Below, in pieces: positions 1 through 10,932 of a DNA stretch of 54,111 nucleotides; within the stretch, counting starts at the first letter, position 1, and each line of letters begins with the position of its first letter. The notes beneath the pieces are model-generated. The model was not told where the DNA came from. It worked only from the letters and a program-made list of their open reading frames with translations, and searched no databases. A program made the translations under genes and the position numbers. The stretch spans positions 1-54,111 of the forward strand of contig JAJXWI010000012.1 in NCBI GenBank assembly GCA_021781705.1, given 5' to 3'. The DNA comes from a bacterium (lineage in GTDB: Bacteria; Verrucomicrobiota; Lentisphaeria; Victivallales; GWF2-38-69).

Positions 1-1599
1 TATCTTTTTGATAAAACAAAATACTATTTCAGTTCCTATTTCTACAAGCCAGGTGGTGTTATAAAAAGTTTTTCCAATAATGAAGAGTACAATTATTTCA
101 AATGGGATTGGTATACGATTCCCAAGAAATTGAGTAAGGGGGTATGGAGTGAGCCATATATTGATGAAGAGGGCATCGATATACTCATGGTCTCATATTC
201 TGAGCCTTTTTACAAAACTATAAACGGAAAGAGGACATTTTGTGGTGTTGTTTCATGCGATGTTGACTTAAGCTGGCTGAGAAAAGTTGTAACAGAAATA
301 AAGACATCTAAAACAGGGTATGCTTTTATTTTATCGTCTAAAGGTGTTTTTATTGAACATAAAAATAAAGGGTATACAAAATTAAAGGAAAGTATTTTTT
401 CTTTAGCCGAAAATAGAAAAGATGCAAAACTGAAAGAACTTGGGGGAAAAATGATTAGTAATCAAACGGGATTCCAAGAATATTATTCCTACACTTTGGA
501 GAAAAAGTGCTTTGTATCTTACACTCCTTTAAAAGAAATGGGTTGGGCCACAGGTGTAGTAATTCCTGAGGATGAACTCTTTTCAGATTTGAACACTGTC
601 ACTTGGAAGCTTTTTATTATGGGACTGTTTGGGTATATATTAATTTTGCTGCTCATTGTTATTTTAGCAAACAAGATTACGACTCCGCTTCGGGCTTTGG
701 CAAACGCCACTTGTGAAATAGGAGAAGGAGACTTTAACGCTAACTTACCATCAACTACCTCTAAAGATGAAGTAGGTGTCCTAAACCGTTCATTTCACAG
801 TATGCGGGAAAATCTGATAAAGTACATAGCTAATTTGCAAGAAACTACTGCAGCCAAGGAAAAAATCGAGAAAGAACTAAGTATTGCTTACGATATACAG
901 CAAAGTTTACTTCCCCATAAATTTCCGAGCATGAAACAGATCGACTTATATGCAACTCTTATTCCAGCAAAAGAGGTCGGGGGTGATCTTTATGACTTTT
1001 TCTTTATAGATGAAAAACATCTTTGTTTTGCGATAGGCGATGTTTCAGGAAAAGGAGTTCCTGCAGCCCTCTTTATGGCTGTTGTTAAAACGCTATTGAG
1101 AGCCAAGATTGATATTGCTACAATGGATCCTTCGAGGGTCCTTAATGCCATGAATGTGGATTTATGCAAAGAGAACGATTCCTTGATGTTTGTAACATTC
1201 TTCTTAGGTGTACTTAATGTAGAAACAGGACTTCTTGAATATTGTAATGCGGGTCATACACCGCCACTTATTCACACGGCTAATAAGGGGTTTTATTATT
1301 TCTACACAGAAGCTCCTCATCCACCACTAGGAATTATGTCAGATGTAATTTACACAGGAAATAGGCTCAGACTTTTACCTGAGGATATATTTTTCCTCTA
1401 TACTGATGGTATTACCGAAGCCATGAATATCAATAATACTCTATTTTCTGAAGAAAAACTGCTAGATGTTCTCACTAAAAACAAAGATGAAACAGTATTG
1501 AATATTGTTAATAATGTGAAAGCGGCTGTTGATCGGCATGTCTCAGGCGCGATACAATCAGATGACATAACTATGTTGATTTTAAAGTATAATGGTTAA
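1..1599 (+). CDS. Sensor SpoIIE/PP2C-type serine phosphatase (5' end outside window)
   Basis: The frame is open from base 1, so the true start lies upstream; the TTG at 130 is not a credible start. The product is a membrane-bound signalling phosphatase. Order of parts: an extracytoplasmic Cache-like sensor region (to about nt 590), a transmembrane helix (about nt 610-670), a HAMP linker (KITTPLRALANA..., about 670-830), a short coiled segment, then a PP2C/SpoIIE catalytic domain (about 960-1590). Catalytic-domain signatures are GGDLYDFF, GDVSGKGVPAALFMA, CNAGHTPPL, YTDGITEA and SDDITML, which carry the expected metal-binding aspartates. Such proteins usually dephosphorylate an anti-sigma-factor antagonist. 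No anti-sigma or STAS partner gene is in the window, so the target is unknown. The domain call is secure. Confidence 0.9.
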   Translation, partial: YLFDKTKYYFSSYFYKPGGVIKSFSNNEEYNYFKWDWYTIPKKLSKGVWSEPYIDEEGIDILMVSYSEPFYKTINGKRTFCGVVSCDVDLSWLRKVVTEIKTSKTGYAFILSSKGVFIEHKNKGYTKLKESIFSLAENRKDAKLKELGGKMISNQTGFQEYYSYTLEKKCFVSYTPLKEMGWATGVVIPEDELFSDLNTVTWKLFIMGLFGYILILLLIVILANKITTPLRALANATCEIGEGDFNANLPSTTSKDEVGVLNRSFHSMRENLIKYIANLQETTAAKEKIEKELSIAYDIQQSLLPHKFPSMKQIDLYATLIPAKEVGGDLYDFFFIDEKHLCFAIGDVSGKGVPAALFMAVVKTLLRAKIDIATMDPSRVLNAMNVDLCKENDSLMFVTFFLGVLNVETGLLEYCNAGHTPPLIHTANKGFYYFYTEAPHPPLGIMSDVIYTGNRLRLLPEDIFFLYTDGITEAMNINNTLFSEEKLLDVLTKNKDETVLNIVNNVKAAVDRHVSGAIQSDDITMLILKYNG

Positions 1600-1675
1600 A
1601 TATTTTCATAAAAATGTAGGTGTAGTCAGTTTCTCAAGAACAGAGAGTAAAGAACCGATTTTTAGAATATTACGG

Positions 1676-1704
1676 TTGATTATCTTTTACTATGTTGCTA
1701 GAGT
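1676..1704 (+). promoter_or_regulatory. Possible promoter for the kor operon
   Basis: TTGATT (1676-1681), a 17-nt spacer and TAGAGT (1699-1704) lie about 80 nt before the ferredoxin gene, in the only sizeable gap upstream of korD. The -35 is a fair match, the -10 a mediocre one. It is found by eye only. Confidence 0.25.
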
Positions 1705-1785
1705 TTATAGATCTATGCGCATAGGCGATCTGCAGTCTAACGCAATTTGCATGTTAATTTATGTCATTCATAAGAGGTTTCGAAA

Positions 1786-2001
1786 ATGGCTAAAAAAGTA
1801 AAAGAAATTATAGTCAATAAGGAGTGGTGTAAAGGCTGCGGCATCTGCGTCCATTTCTGTCCTAAAAAAGTACTTAAACTAGACAAAAGCAACAAAGCAG
1901 CAGTAACAGACCTTGATAGCTGCATCGGGTGTAAGCTTTGCGAATTGAGATGCCCCGATTTTGCTATCGAAGTTAAATTTTTAGATAACGAGCAAAGTTA
2001 A
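1786..2001 (+). CDS. korD: 2x[4Fe-4S] ferredoxin subunit of 2-oxoacid:ferredoxin oxidoreductase
   Basis: A 71-residue bacterial ferredoxin with two complete cluster motifs, CKGCGICVHFCP and CIGCKLCELRCP, each a CxxCxxCxxxCP pattern. It is the electron-transfer (delta) subunit that carries electrons from the thiamine diphosphate subunit to soluble ferredoxin. It is the first of four tightly spaced genes, in the order delta-alpha-beta-gamma. AGAGG sits about 7 nt before the ATG. The longer overlapping ORF from 1592 has no homology signal and was not chosen. Confidence 0.92.
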   Translation: MAKKVKEIIVNKEWCKGCGICVHFCPKKVLKLDKSNKAAVTDLDSCIGCKLCELRCPDFAIEVKFLDNEQS

Positions 2002-2007
2002 GGAAAT

Positions 2008-3156
2008 ATGAAAGAAAAAATAAAGTTCGTACAGGGTAACGAAGCTTGCGTTGAAGGCGCTTTATATGCCGGATGCAATTTTTTCGCCGGGTACCCAATA
2101 ACGCCTTCTACCGAAATAGCTGAACTCCTTGCCGCCAGACTTCCGCAGTCAGGCGGAAAATTCATCCAAATGGAAGATGAAATCGCATCCATGTGTGCAA
2201 TTATAGGAGCATCTCTCACCGGAAGCAAAACAATGACGGCTACAAGCGGTCCAGGATTTTCTCTCAAACAGGAAGCTATCGGTTATGCAATCATGGCAGA
2301 AATCCCATGCGTAATCGCAAATGTCCAGAGAGGCGGACCATCCACTGGAACTCCCACACATGTAAGCCAGGGAGATGTCATGCAGGCAAGATGGGGAACA
2401 CACGGGGATCATGCAATCGTTGCAATGACCGCCTCGAACATACAGGATGTATTTGAAATCACGATTGAGGCGTTCAATATTGCCGAAACATTCAGAACGC
2501 CTGTAATTTTGCTCTTCGATGAAGTAGTGGGCCACATGAGAGAAAAGCTCGTTATTCCAGAAAAGGAAAAGCTGCAAGTAATTGAAAGACTCAGAACTTC
2601 AGTCCCTCCAGGCACCGACTATCACCCATATTTTCCGAGGAAAGACGGAAGACTTCCAATGTCTGATTTTGGCGGCGAACACAGGTATAATGTTACTGGA
2701 CTTTTTCACGACATGTGGGGCTTTCCAACTGACAAGCCGGAAATCGTTCATAATCTGATGCGCCATCTCGTAGATAAAATTGAAAACGACCCTAAGCACA
2801 TCTGTAAAACAAAACAGTACTTTCTTGAAGATGCGAAAACTGTGCTGGTTTCTTACGGAGCGTCTGCCCGCACCGCCCTTGAGATAGTAAATTACTCAAG
2901 AATGAGGGACAGAAAAGTCGGACTGCTGGAACTTCAGACAATCTGGCCATTCCCGAAAGAAATTGTATCGAAAATATGCAATCAGGCGGAAAGAGTTATT
3001 GTTGTAGAAATGAATATGGGACAGGTGCTCGAGCTAGTAAGAGCAAATGTAAAAAATCCTGAAAAAGTATATCTGTGCAACAGATATGATGGGAATCTCG
3101 TAAACATTGATGATGTAAAGAACGTATTAAGAGTCGTGGAAGGGAGGGGAATCTAA
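2008..3156 (+). CDS. korA: 2-oxoacid (probably 2-oxoglutarate):ferredoxin oxidoreductase, alpha subunit
   Basis: A 382-residue alpha subunit. It has the family N-terminal signatures GYPITPSTEI, QMEDEIASM and TSGPGFSLKQE, a mid-region GGPSTGTPTHVSQGD, and a C-terminal transketolase-C-like part (VSYGASARTALEIV, LQTIWPFP). With KorB it oxidatively decarboxylates a 2-oxoacid to acyl-CoA and CO2, reducing ferredoxin. The split four-subunit layout and these signatures fit KorA best, but 2-oxoisovalerate oxidoreductases (Vor) look alike, so the 2-oxoglutarate preference is inferred. It starts 6 nt after korD behind AAGGAA and is followed 3 nt later by korB. The succinyl-CoA it would form is the substrate of the methylmalonyl-CoA mutase encoded 5 kb downstream. 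Confidence 0.88.
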   Translation: MKEKIKFVQGNEACVEGALYAGCNFFAGYPITPSTEIAELLAARLPQSGGKFIQMEDEIASMCAIIGASLTGSKTMTATSGPGFSLKQEAIGYAIMAEIPCVIANVQRGGPSTGTPTHVSQGDVMQARWGTHGDHAIVAMTASNIQDVFEITIEAFNIAETFRTPVILLFDEVVGHMREKLVIPEKEKLQVIERLRTSVPPGTDYHPYFPRKDGRLPMSDFGGEHRYNVTGLFHDMWGFPTDKPEIVHNLMRHLVDKIENDPKHICKTKQYFLEDAKTVLVSYGASARTALEIVNYSRMRDRKVGLLELQTIWPFPKEIVSKICNQAERVIVVEMNMGQVLELVRANVKNPEKVYLCNRYDGNLVNIDDVKNVLRVVEGRGI

Positions 3157-3159
3157 TTT

Positions 3160-3969
3160 ATGCCAGTAAAAGATTATATAAGAAAACGTTTTTTCCCCCA
3201 TATATGGTGCCCTGGATGCGGACACGGGATAGTGCTAGGCGGAATGTTGGGTGCTATTGAGGAGCTTGGTCTAAAAAAGAAAGATGTCGTAATGGTATCA
3301 GGAATAGGATGTTCTTCCAGAATCGTGGGGTATGTGGACTTTCATACATTGCACACTCTGCACGGCAGAGCTCTCGCCTTTGCTACGGGCGTAAAATTCA
3401 GCAGACCTGAGTTGAATGTAATAGTCCCAATGGGAGACGGAGATGCTACGGCAATTGGTGGAAACCATTTTATTCATGCCTGCAGAAGAAATATAAACAT
3501 GACTGCTATAGTAATGAATAACAGAATTTATGGAATGACAGGAGGACAATTTTCTCCATTGTCAGGGCCGGGAATATACGCCACGACTGCTCCATACAGC
3601 AGTATCGATTACGACTTCGATATTGTTGAACTGGCCAGAGGCTCAGGCGCGACGTTCGTAGCAAGAACTACGGTATACCATGTTAATGAAGTCAAGGACT
3701 ATATTAAGAAAGCAATTCAGCATAAAGGATTCTCTGTAGTAGAAATTCTTTCGCAATGTCCGACATATTTCGGCAGGAAGAATAAACTCAAAGATGTGAA
3801 TGAAATGCTCGAATATTTCAAGAACAACACTACACCGGTAGGATCACAGGCAAAAAAGGACAATCCGAATCTGATTGAACGTGGAATATTTGTCCAGATT
3901 CAAAAAGAAGAATATTGCGACAAATACTTGAATGTAATTGAAGCAGCATCGAAAGAAGTGAAAGGATAA
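3160..3969 (+). CDS. korB: 2-oxoacid:ferredoxin oxidoreductase, beta (TPP-binding) subunit
   Basis: A 269-residue catalytic beta subunit. WCPGCGHG near the N-terminus supplies the cysteines typical of this subunit. The thiamine diphosphate/Mg motif GDGDATAIGGNH is followed by NNRIYGMTGGQ, as in KorB and PorB. It pairs with KorA to form the active site and passes electrons to KorD. It begins 3 nt after the korA stop, so translation is probably coupled. There are no lesions and the length is normal. Confidence 0.9.
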   Translation: MPVKDYIRKRFFPHIWCPGCGHGIVLGGMLGAIEELGLKKKDVVMVSGIGCSSRIVGYVDFHTLHTLHGRALAFATGVKFSRPELNVIVPMGDGDATAIGGNHFIHACRRNINMTAIVMNNRIYGMTGGQFSPLSGPGIYATTAPYSSIDYDFDIVELARGSGATFVARTTVYHVNEVKDYIKKAIQHKGFSVVEILSQCPTYFGRKNKLKDVNEMLEYFKNNTTPVGSQAKKDNPNLIERGIFVQIQKEEYCDKYLNVIEAASKEVKG

Positions 3970-3975
3970 ACTGTT

Positions 3976-4509
3976 ATGGATAGTTATAAAATTGTTTTTT
4001 CAGGCTCCGGAGGTCAAGGGGTCATCACGGCCGCAATAGTACTGGCGGAAGCCGCAGTTGTTTATGACAAACTCCACGCTGTGCAGGCACAATCTTACGG
4101 GCCTGAAGCCAGGGGCGGAGCAACGAGAAGTGATGTAATAATTTCAGACGAGAAAATAAATTATCCAAAGGTGTCAAGTCCTAACTTGCTGGTATGCTTG
4201 ACACAAGAAGCTTACAATAAATTCTCCAATATAGTAATGCCGGGCGGAATGATCATCACTGACCCGAAGTATGTAGTAATAAGCAAGAGCGATGCGACAC
4301 AATTGGAACTTCCCATGTACGATACAGTTGTAGAAAAAGTCGGAAATCCCATATGTTTCAATACTTGCATGCTTGGAGTTGTTGTAAAAATATCAAACAT
4401 GGTAAAGGTAGAATCCATTATCAAAGTATTTGAGAGCAGAATGCCCCAAAAATTCGTAGAAATAAATATAAAAGCCCTTAAGGTTGGAATGGAACTGGTC
4501 AGTAAATAG
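3976..4509 (+). CDS. korC: 2-oxoacid:ferredoxin oxidoreductase, gamma subunit
   Basis: A 177-residue gamma subunit with the hallmark GSGGQGVITAAIVLAEAA near the N-terminus and SYGPEARGGATRSDVIIS, both conserved in KorC, PorG and IorB proteins. It completes the four-subunit enzyme and helps bind coenzyme A. It starts 6 nt after korB. A weak hairpin follows the stop and may end the operon. Confidence 0.9.
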   Translation: MDSYKIVFSGSGGQGVITAAIVLAEAAVVYDKLHAVQAQSYGPEARGGATRSDVIISDEKINYPKVSSPNLLVCLTQEAYNKFSNIVMPGGMIITDPKYVVISKSDATQLELPMYDTVVEKVGNPICFNTCMLGVVVKISNMVKVESIIKVFESRMPQKFVEINIKALKVGMELVSK

Positions 4510-4536
4510 CAGCGAGCTCTGCTTTTCGAATTTTTC
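4508..4536 (+). terminator. Weak candidate terminator after korC
   Basis: AGCAG (4508-4512) and CTGCT (4519-4523) form a 5-bp stem with a 6-nt loop, followed by TTTCGAATTTTT. The stem overlaps the korC stop codon and is short, so termination would be inefficient. Confidence 0.3.
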
Positions 4537-4558
4537 TACCGACAATAACTCTTGAGAG

Positions 4559-4588
4559 CTGGTACATGGTTCATATATTTTGTACCAG
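4559..4588. repeat. Perfect 8-bp inverted repeat between korC and the kinase gene
   Basis: CTGGTACA (4559-4566) and TGTACCAG (4581-4588) are perfectly complementary around a 14-nt loop. No T-run follows directly. It could be a second part of the kor terminator, or an operator-like site. The rest of the 4510-4887 gap holds only the decayed reading frame at 4708-4872. Confidence 0.4.
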
Positions 4589-4707
4589 ATCTTTGGAGTA
4601 TAGTGACTAATATCAAAAGAATTATCAAGGATGGCATTATATGACTAAGAATGTTAATAGGGATAATATCTTATTTTTACGCAACATGGCTTCTCAGTAT
4701 GGTTATT

Positions 4708-4872
4708 ATGAAAAAAATCATCATTGCAGGCATGATAGGATGTAAAGAAAGTGCTTACGATTCGCTTGAATAGTGGCACTTTAGTTTTGGAACTCAAGAA
4801 TGGACCGAGAAAGTAAATGCTGAAAGAGCGATTTATTCGAGTGCTAAAGCTTTGTCTAATCCAAATACATAA
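4708..4872 (+). pseudogene. Possible broken small lipoprotein-like ORF with an in-frame TAG
   Basis: From ATG 4708 the frame reads MKKIIIAGMIGCKESAYDSL, then meets TAG at 4771. It continues in the same frame as a protein-like stretch (HFSFGTQEWTEKVNAERAIY...) to TAA at 4870, 15 nt before the kinase start. The hydrophobic start with a cysteine resembles a lipoprotein signal, although the lipobox is poor. I read it as a decayed or mutated ORF. It may equally be chance, since no family is recognised. Confidence 0.28.
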
Positions 4873-4887
4873 GAAAGGATCCTTTTT

Positions 4888-7800
4888 ATGATCAAAGTTA
4901 AGTTGTTGTTTTTACTTCTATTTCTTCATTTTTGCTCCATCCTTTCAATATTCGCCGATGATGTAAAATTTTTCAGAACCATAAATACTGAAGTAGAGAA
5001 TTGTTGTATCACTCAGGATAAAGATGGACTGCTTTGGATTAGTCTTTGGGGTGAAGGATTGTTTTCCTACAATGGCGAGGGTTTAAAAGAAGTAAATCTC
5101 GGAATAAAATGTTCATTCCCGGCAATATGGTCAATGTTTGTCGATAGTGAAGGGCTAATCTGGTTTTTAGTTTCAGATCATGCTTTGTGTTCCTATGACA
5201 AAAAAACGGGAATTTGTAAGGAATATAAACCAGAAGCTGGAAATATTAACAGTATAACAAGTAGCAATTTTATTTGGCAGTCTCAAACTATAGCTGAGGA
5301 CAAAGGAGGACTCATTTGGGTTGGAACAACTGGTGGACTAAATTCGTACGATAAAAAGACAAACAAGTTTACTCAATACAAGCATAATCCTGATAACCTT
5401 AATAGTTTAAGTAACAACAAGGTTTGTGCCGTTTTTGTGGACAAGGAGGGGTTCATTTGGGTCGGAACGGAAGATGGTCTTAATTGTTACAATAAAAATA
5501 GTAACAGTTTTGGTTGCTACAAACATGACCCTAATAATCCTAACAGTATAATCAATAACCATATACTGGCAATAATAGAGGACAAAGAAGGCACTCTTTG
5601 GCTCGGAACGAAAGGTACAGGAATAGACAAGTTTGACAAAAGAACAGGTATTTTCACAAACTACAAACATGATCCAAATAATCCCAATGGGTTGTCACAC
5701 AACCAAATTCACCATCTCATGGTAGACCGACATAATAATTTATGGATTTCCAATGATGGTAATGTCGGATTTGATATATATAACATCAAAACAAACACCT
5801 TCAAACACTACAGTTATGATCCAAAAAAACCTAACAGTATAAGCTCGAACGTAAGATTATATTTTTTTGAAGATAAGTCCGGAATCATTTGGCTGATAGA
5901 TAGTTCGGGGGGTGTTAATAAATGCACATGGGAGAAAAAGTTTTTTAAAAATTATGTTCATGATCCCAAAAATAATTCTGGCATAAGTTCTAATATCCTG
6001 GCAAAATTGTATGAAGACAGGAAAGGGAATATTTGGGTAGGAACTTATAGAGGCGGAATGTGTTTATACACAAAAGACGACAAGTTTGAAGTTTTTGATA
6101 ACACGCCTTCCCCATTTAGTCTGCCGGGATCCTCTGTTCATTCTATTTTGGAAACGTCTGATAATAAACTTTGGCTAGGTGTTAAGCAGGGGTTTATCTG
6201 CCTATTCGACACTAGTACAAGGCAAGTTATTAAGAGCTTTAAAAATCCATATCTTGAGCTCACCCCGGCATATTTAACTTACGATAACAAAAAACCTGAC
6301 ATATTATGGTTTGCCTGTGCTTATGCAGGAGGAGTGTTCAAATTTAATTCAACAACTGGTGAATTTACTACATATAAGCATGATCCAAACGACAAAAATT
6401 CTGTAAGCAATGAGCTAACTTTTGGGATACTTCAGGATAATGATGTACTATGGATTGCTACCGGAGGTGATGGACTATGTAAATTCGATAAAACTACAGG
6501 AAAATGTCTGCACTACAAACATGATCCAAATGACAAAAATAGTATCAGCGGTAACATAGTGATTGAATCTTTTATTGATAGCAGAGGAACTTTCTGGGTT
6601 ACAACTGATGATGGTGGATTGAACAAGTTTGACAAGCAAACAGGAAAATTTACTTCTTACGACATTGAATGTGGGTTTCCAAGTAACTGCACAAGGCATA
6701 TTCTGGAAGACAACGAGGGTTTCTTATGGGTAAGTACAAATTCCGGAATCGTTAAGTTTAATCCTAAAAAACTGAAAGTTACTAGATGCTTTACAGCTGC
6801 CGATGGCCTTCCTTGTAATCAATTCGATAGATCTGCGTATCCCTTAAAAGACTCCAAAGGCAATTTCTGGTTTTCAGGTTTTGGTCTTTGCAAATTCAAT
6901 CCTGAGGAAGCGAACAAGATTGAGTCTCACATTCCACCGATAGTGCTTTCATCATTCAAGAGCAAAGAGGGAAATTATAATGAGGATGGATTAAAGGAAT
7001 TGACAGAAATAAAGCTTCCTTGGCCTGATAATTCATTTGGATTTACTTTTGCGGCGTTGGACTACATGGATCCGGGAAAAAATCAGTACGCCTACAAGCT
7101 TGAGGGGTTTGACAAGGATTGGAATTACCTCGGAACAAAAAACTTCGGTCAGTACTCAAATCTTAATCCAGGCGAGTACATCCTTCGCCTGAAGGGAGCC
7201 AACAACGACGGTATTTGGAATGAAGAAGGCATCTCCATCAAAATAACAATAACGCCTCCATTCTGGATGACATCATGGTTTAAGGGCTTGGTAGGGATAA
7301 TTATTTTGTCTATCACTTTAAGCGTATTTCAATTAAGAATAAGAGCGCTGAAAAAAAAGGCAATTTATACGAGAGATCATGCGATAGCTGAAGCAACGGC
7401 ACATGTGGCTCATGATATACGTTCCCCGCTAGCCGCACTTAGCACCGCATTGAAAGATTTGAAAGAATTGCCTGAACAAAAAAGAATCCTGATTAGGAAT
7501 GCAACCCGACGCATTAGTGATATTGCCAATAATATTCTGATAAAGTATAAGGTAAAGGAAAATGAAAACACTAAAGACAATATAGGGCAAAAACATATAA
7601 AAGCTGAATTAGTTTCAAGCCTTTTAGACCATTTGATGTCGGAAAAAAGAGTCCAAATGACAGGAAAAACGATAGAAATTATTTTAGAACTTGGCAATAA
7701 CACTCATAGCTGTTTTGTTAGTCTTGAGCCTGGAAAATTTAAAAGAATAATCTCCAATCTGATTAATAATGCTTCTGAGGCAATTGAAACGAAAGGAGTC

Positions 7801-8766
7801 ATTCGCGTTGTTTTAACTAAACAAGGGAATGATTTAATTATAAAGATAATTGACAATGGCAAGGGAATTCCACTAGATATTTTGCCTAAAATAAAACAAG
7901 GCGGAAAAAGTATCGGCAAAAAAGGAGGATTTGGCATAGGAATTTCCAGTGCTATTCAAAACATCAAAAGCTGGAGCGGAAACTATGACATTCAATCAAA
8001 AGTAGGAGAAGGAACAACCTTTATCATCACTCTTCCTATAGCCGAAGAACCAGGTTGGTTCCAAGGCACTATTACCCTTTCTCCAAATACGCATATTATT
8101 GTACTGGATGATGATGAATCTATACATGATATCTGGCAAACACATTTATCTAAGTATATTGAAAACAAATTGGTTACACTTAACCATTTTTATGAACCTT
8201 TAGCTTTTGCTGAATATTGTAATACTTCACGTTCAGAAAATGATCTTTTTTTAATCGACTACGAACTCATCAATTCCAAAGAAACTGGTTTAGACCTGAT
8301 AGAACAGCTAGATTTAAAAAGACAGGCAATACTTGTAACGAGCCGGTATGAAGAAGTGGAAATTAGAGAACGAATAAAAACATTGGGAGTTAAGGTCATT
8401 CCCAAGAGTTTTGCTCCGTATATTCCAATTACCATGATGAAGGATTTTGTACAGCCAGACCTAATATTTATAGGCGACAGTGACCTTGTTACCGGAGCAT
8501 GGAAAATGTTGGCGTCTTCCATTAATAAAAAAATGGCAACATTTAATAGTTCGGAAGATTTCAAAAAAGTCATAGACTGTTATGATAAGAATATCCCTAT
8601 TTACATTGATTCTGATCTTAAAGAGGAAATACCAGGCGAAATATTTGCAAAAATTCTCTATGAACAGGAATTTCATAACTTGTACCTGTCAACCGGACAT
8701 AAAAAAGATAAATTTGGCGATATGCCATGGATAAAAGAAATCGTAAGCAAAGAAGCGCCTTTTTAA
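4888..8766 (+). CDS. Hybrid histidine kinase with periplasmic two-component-regulator propeller
   Basis: A 1292-residue sensor. A signal peptide (about residues 1-23) is followed by a long periplasmic beta-propeller region (about 25-660) of repeats recognisable by LWxGTxxGLxxYD and [10 protein letters not shown] motifs. A Y_Y_Y-type domain follows (about 690-790: [29 protein letters not shown]), then one transmembrane helix (about 795-815). The cytoplasmic part has an HisKA-like H-box [14 protein letters not shown], an HATPase with N-box [12 protein letters not shown]1 DNGKGIP and G2 GGFGIGIS, and a receiver domain (VLDDDES, LIDYEL, VTSR, PKS). A further C-terminal receiver-like segment ([28 protein letters not shown]) ends the protein. 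AGAAAGGAT precedes the ATG. The ligand is unknown, and so is the output, since no DNA-binding domain is present. Confidence 0.9.
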   Translation: MIKVKLLFLLLFLHFCSILSIFADDVKFFRTINTEVENCCITQDKDGLLWISLWGEGLFSYNGEGLKEVNLGIKCSFPAIWSMFVDSEGLIWFLVSDHALCSYDKKTGICKEYKPEAGNINSITSSNFIWQSQTIAEDKGGLIWVGTTGGLNSYDKKTNKFTQYKHNPDNLNSLSNNKVCAVFVDKEGFIWVGTEDGLNCYNKNSNSFGCYKHDPNNPNSIINNHILAIIEDKEGTLWLGTKGTGIDKFDKRTGIFTNYKHDPNNPNGLSHNQIHHLMVDRHNNLWISNDGNVGFDIYNIKTNTFKHYSYDPKKPNSISSNVRLYFFEDKSGIIWLIDSSGGVNKCTWEKKFFKNYVHDPKNNSGISSNILAKLYEDRKGNIWVGTYRGGMCLYTKDDKFEVFDNTPSPFSLPGSSVHSILETSDNKLWLGVKQGFICLFDTSTRQVIKSFKNPYLELTPAYLTYDNKKPDILWFACAYAGGVFKFNSTTGEFTTYKHDPNDKNSVSNELTFGILQDNDVLWIATGGDGLCKFDKTTGKCLHYKHDPNDKNSISGNIVIESFIDSRGTFWVTTDDGGLNKFDKQTGKFTSYDIECGFPSNCTRHILEDNEGFLWVSTNSGIVKFNPKKLKVTRCFTAADGLPCNQFDRSAYPLKDSKGNFWFSGFGLCKFNPEEANKIESHIPPIVLSSFKSKEGNYNEDGLKELTEIKLPWPDNSFGFTFAALDYMDPGKNQYAYKLEGFDKDWNYLGTKNFGQYSNLNPGEYILRLKGANNDGIWNEEGISIKITITPPFWMTSWFKGLVGIIILSITLSVFQLRIRALKKKAIYTRDHAIAEATAHVAHDIRSPLAALSTALKDLKELPEQKRILIRNATRRISDIANNILIKYKVKENENTKDNIGQKHIKAELVSSLLDHLMSEKRVQMTGKTIEIILELGNNTHSCFVSLEPGKFKRIISNLINNASEAIETKGVIRVVLTKQGNDLIIKIIDNGKGIPLDILPKIKQGGKSIGKKGGFGIGISSAIQNIKSWSGNYDIQSKVGEGTTFIITLPIAEEPGWFQGTITLSPNTHIIVLDDDESIHDIWQTHLSKYIENKLVTLNHFYEPLAFAEYCNTSRSENDLFLIDYELINSKETGLDLIEQLDLKRQAILVTSRYEEVEIRERIKTLGVKVIPKSFAPYIPITMMKDFVQPDLIFIGDSDLVTGAWKMLASSINKKMATFNSSEDFKKVIDCYDKNIPIYIDSDLKEEIPGEIFAKILYEQEFHNLYLSTGHKKDKFGDMPWIKEIVSKEAPF

Positions 8767-8797
8767 AAGAAAAACGAACTACAAGGAGTTAAGATTT

Positions 8798-10918
8798 ATG
8801 TCAGCAAACATTAATGACTGGAAAAAAGAAGCTGAAAAACAAATGAAGGGAAAAAGTGTTTCGTCTCTTGAGCAGATGACACCTGAAAATATACCCGTAA
8901 AACCTCTCTACACTCAGGAAGATCTTGAAAACATAGAACATGTCAATACAATGCCGGGACTTCCTTCGTTCACCAGAGGCCCCTATCCCACGATGTACAC
9001 GGTCAGGCCTTGGACCATTCGTCAGTATGCCGGATTCTCGACTGCAAAAGAATCCAATGAATTCTATAGAAAAAATCTGGCTGCCGGACAGATGGGACTT
9101 TCCGTCGCATTCGACCTGGCAACGCACAGAGGATATGACTCAGACAATCCAAGGGTAGCCGGTGATGTAGGGAAGGCTGGCGTTGCCATAGACAGCGTTG
9201 AGGATATGAAAATTCTTTTTGATCATATTCCTCTCGACAAGATGTCTGTTTCTATGACCATGAATGGCGCAGTATTGCCTATTTTAGCTTCTTATATCGT
9301 TGCGGCAGAAGAACAGGGAGTTAAACAAGGACTTTTGACAGGCACGATTCAAAATGATATTCTTAAAGAGTTTCTGACTAGAAATACGTACATCTATCCG
9401 CCAATGCCGTCAATGAGAATTGTGTCAGACATTATTGCGTATTGCTCAAAAAATATACCAAAATACAACACCGTCAGTATAAGCGGCTATCACATGATGG
9501 AGGCAGGTGCAAATTCTGTGCAGCAGGCAGCGTTTACAATAGCTGACGGTATAGAATATATTCGTGCGGCAATAAAAGCCGGACTTGATATTGATGATTT
9601 TGGACCAAGGCTTTCTTTCTTCTTCGGAATAGGGATGAATTTCTTTATGAACATCGCAATGCTTCGTGCAGCACGTCAAATATGGTACGAGGAAACGATG
9701 AAATTCAACCCGAAAGACATGAAGTCGTGCATGCTCAGGACACACTGCCAGACATCGGGCTGGAGCTTGACAGAGCAAGACCCTTATAACAACATAATAA
9801 GAACAACAATTGAGTGCATGGCCGCAGTGCTGGGCGGGACACAGTCATTACACACAAACTCATTTGACGAAGCAATTGGACTGCCAACTCAGTTTTCCTC
9901 GAGAATAGCCAGAAACACCCAGATAGTTGTTCAGGAAGAAACCGGGATCTGCAAAGTAATTGATCCGCTTGGCGGAAGCTATTATGTCGAAAGCCTTACA
10001 AATTCAATAATCGTCGAAGCCAGAAAACTCCTAAAGGAAATTGAATCAATGGGCGGAATGGCGAAGGCAATAGAATCAGGAATGCCAAAGAAGCTTATTG
10101 AAGAGGCAGCGGCAAGAACGCAGGCCAGAATTGAACAGCAAAAAGATATTATAGTCGGCGTTAATAAGTACAAACTCGCAAAGGAAGAAGAGATTCAGGT
10201 GCTGGAAGTTCCCGACACCGTAAGGCTGGAGCAAATAGAGGCGCTGAAAAAACTCAGGGCTTCAAGAGATAATAATCTCGTTAAGAAAACCCTTGAAAAT
10301 ATTACTAAAGCCGCTCAATCCGATGCCAACTTATTGGAAACGGTAATTCATGCGGTAAAAGCCAGAGCTACAGTAGGAGAAATAAGCGACGCTATGGAAA
10401 AAGTTTTTGGTCGGTACAATGCAAAAACAGAACTTATTGCAGGGGTATATTCTTCGGAATATAACGCCGCTAAAAATGATGATTTTAAAAGGGCAAGAGA
10501 GCGTACTTTTGAATTTGCAGAAAAACATGGAAGAAGGCCAAGAATTCTAATAGCAAAAATCGGCCAGGATGGCCACGACAGAGGCAGTAAAATAGTTGCC
10601 ACTGCATTTGCTGATTTGGGATTTGATGTAGACCTTACCCCAATGTTCGTAACACCTGAAGAGGCCGCAAAAATGGCCGCTGAAAATGATGCTCATGCAA
10701 TAGGCGCTTCCTCTCTTGCAGCCGGACATAAATATATTGTTCCGACACTTGTGTCTACTCTTAAAATACTTGGATGTCCTGAAATTATGGTATTTATAGG
10801 CGGAGTGATACCACATCAGGATTACGAACAGCTATATAAAGATGGTGCTGTCGGAGTTTTCGGACCCGGAACAAATATAATCGAATCTGCAAATCAGATT
10901 CTCGATGCTATAGAATAA
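8798..10918 (+). CDS. scpA: Methylmalonyl-CoA mutase, full-length with B12-binding domain
   Basis: A 706-residue adenosylcobalamin-dependent mutase interconverting succinyl-CoA and (R)-methylmalonyl-CoA. The N-terminal barrel carries [35 protein letters not shown] and [14 protein letters not shown]. The C-terminal B12 domain (about 570-700) has the base-off cobalamin motif [10 protein letters not shown] with its histidine ligand. The length matches single-chain MutB/Sbm proteins, slightly short of the usual ~715-728. An aaggag ribosome site precedes the ATG. With the decarboxylase, CoA-transferase and MeaB genes nearby it resembles the E. coli sbm (scpA-argK-scpB-scpC) locus, which makes propionyl-CoA from succinyl-CoA. 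The direction of flux is inferred from that context. Confidence 0.94.
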   Translation: MSANINDWKKEAEKQMKGKSVSSLEQMTPENIPVKPLYTQEDLENIEHVNTMPGLPSFTRGPYPTMYTVRPWTIRQYAGFSTAKESNEFYRKNLAAGQMGLSVAFDLATHRGYDSDNPRVAGDVGKAGVAIDSVEDMKILFDHIPLDKMSVSMTMNGAVLPILASYIVAAEEQGVKQGLLTGTIQNDILKEFLTRNTYIYPPMPSMRIVSDIIAYCSKNIPKYNTVSISGYHMMEAGANSVQQAAFTIADGIEYIRAAIKAGLDIDDFGPRLSFFFGIGMNFFMNIAMLRAARQIWYEETMKFNPKDMKSCMLRTHCQTSGWSLTEQDPYNNIIRTTIECMAAVLGGTQSLHTNSFDEAIGLPTQFSSRIARNTQIVVQEETGICKVIDPLGGSYYVESLTNSIIVEARKLLKEIESMGGMAKAIESGMPKKLIEEAAARTQARIEQQKDIIVGVNKYKLAKEEEIQVLEVPDTVRLEQIEALKKLRASRDNNLVKKTLENITKAAQSDANLLETVIHAVKARATVGEISDAMEKVFGRYNAKTELIAGVYSSEYNAAKNDDFKRARERTFEFAEKHGRRPRILIAKIGQDGHDRGSKIVATAFADLGFDVDLTPMFVTPEEAAKMAAENDAHAIGASSLAAGHKYIVPTLVSTLKILGCPEIMVFIGGVIPHQDYEQLYKDGAVGVFGPGTNIIESANQILDAIE

Positions 10919-10932
10919 GATCAAAATCAAAT

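Noticed and set aside
1592-1801. 69-codon ORF between the phosphatase and korD
   Set aside because: It overlaps both neighbours, lacks a ribosome site, and reads as a random hydrophobic mix. The spacer is better explained as kor promoter DNA.
4771-4773. TAG read through as pyrrolysine or by suppression
   Set aside because: TAG ends korC, trpA and moxR normally, and no PylS/PylT genes are seen.
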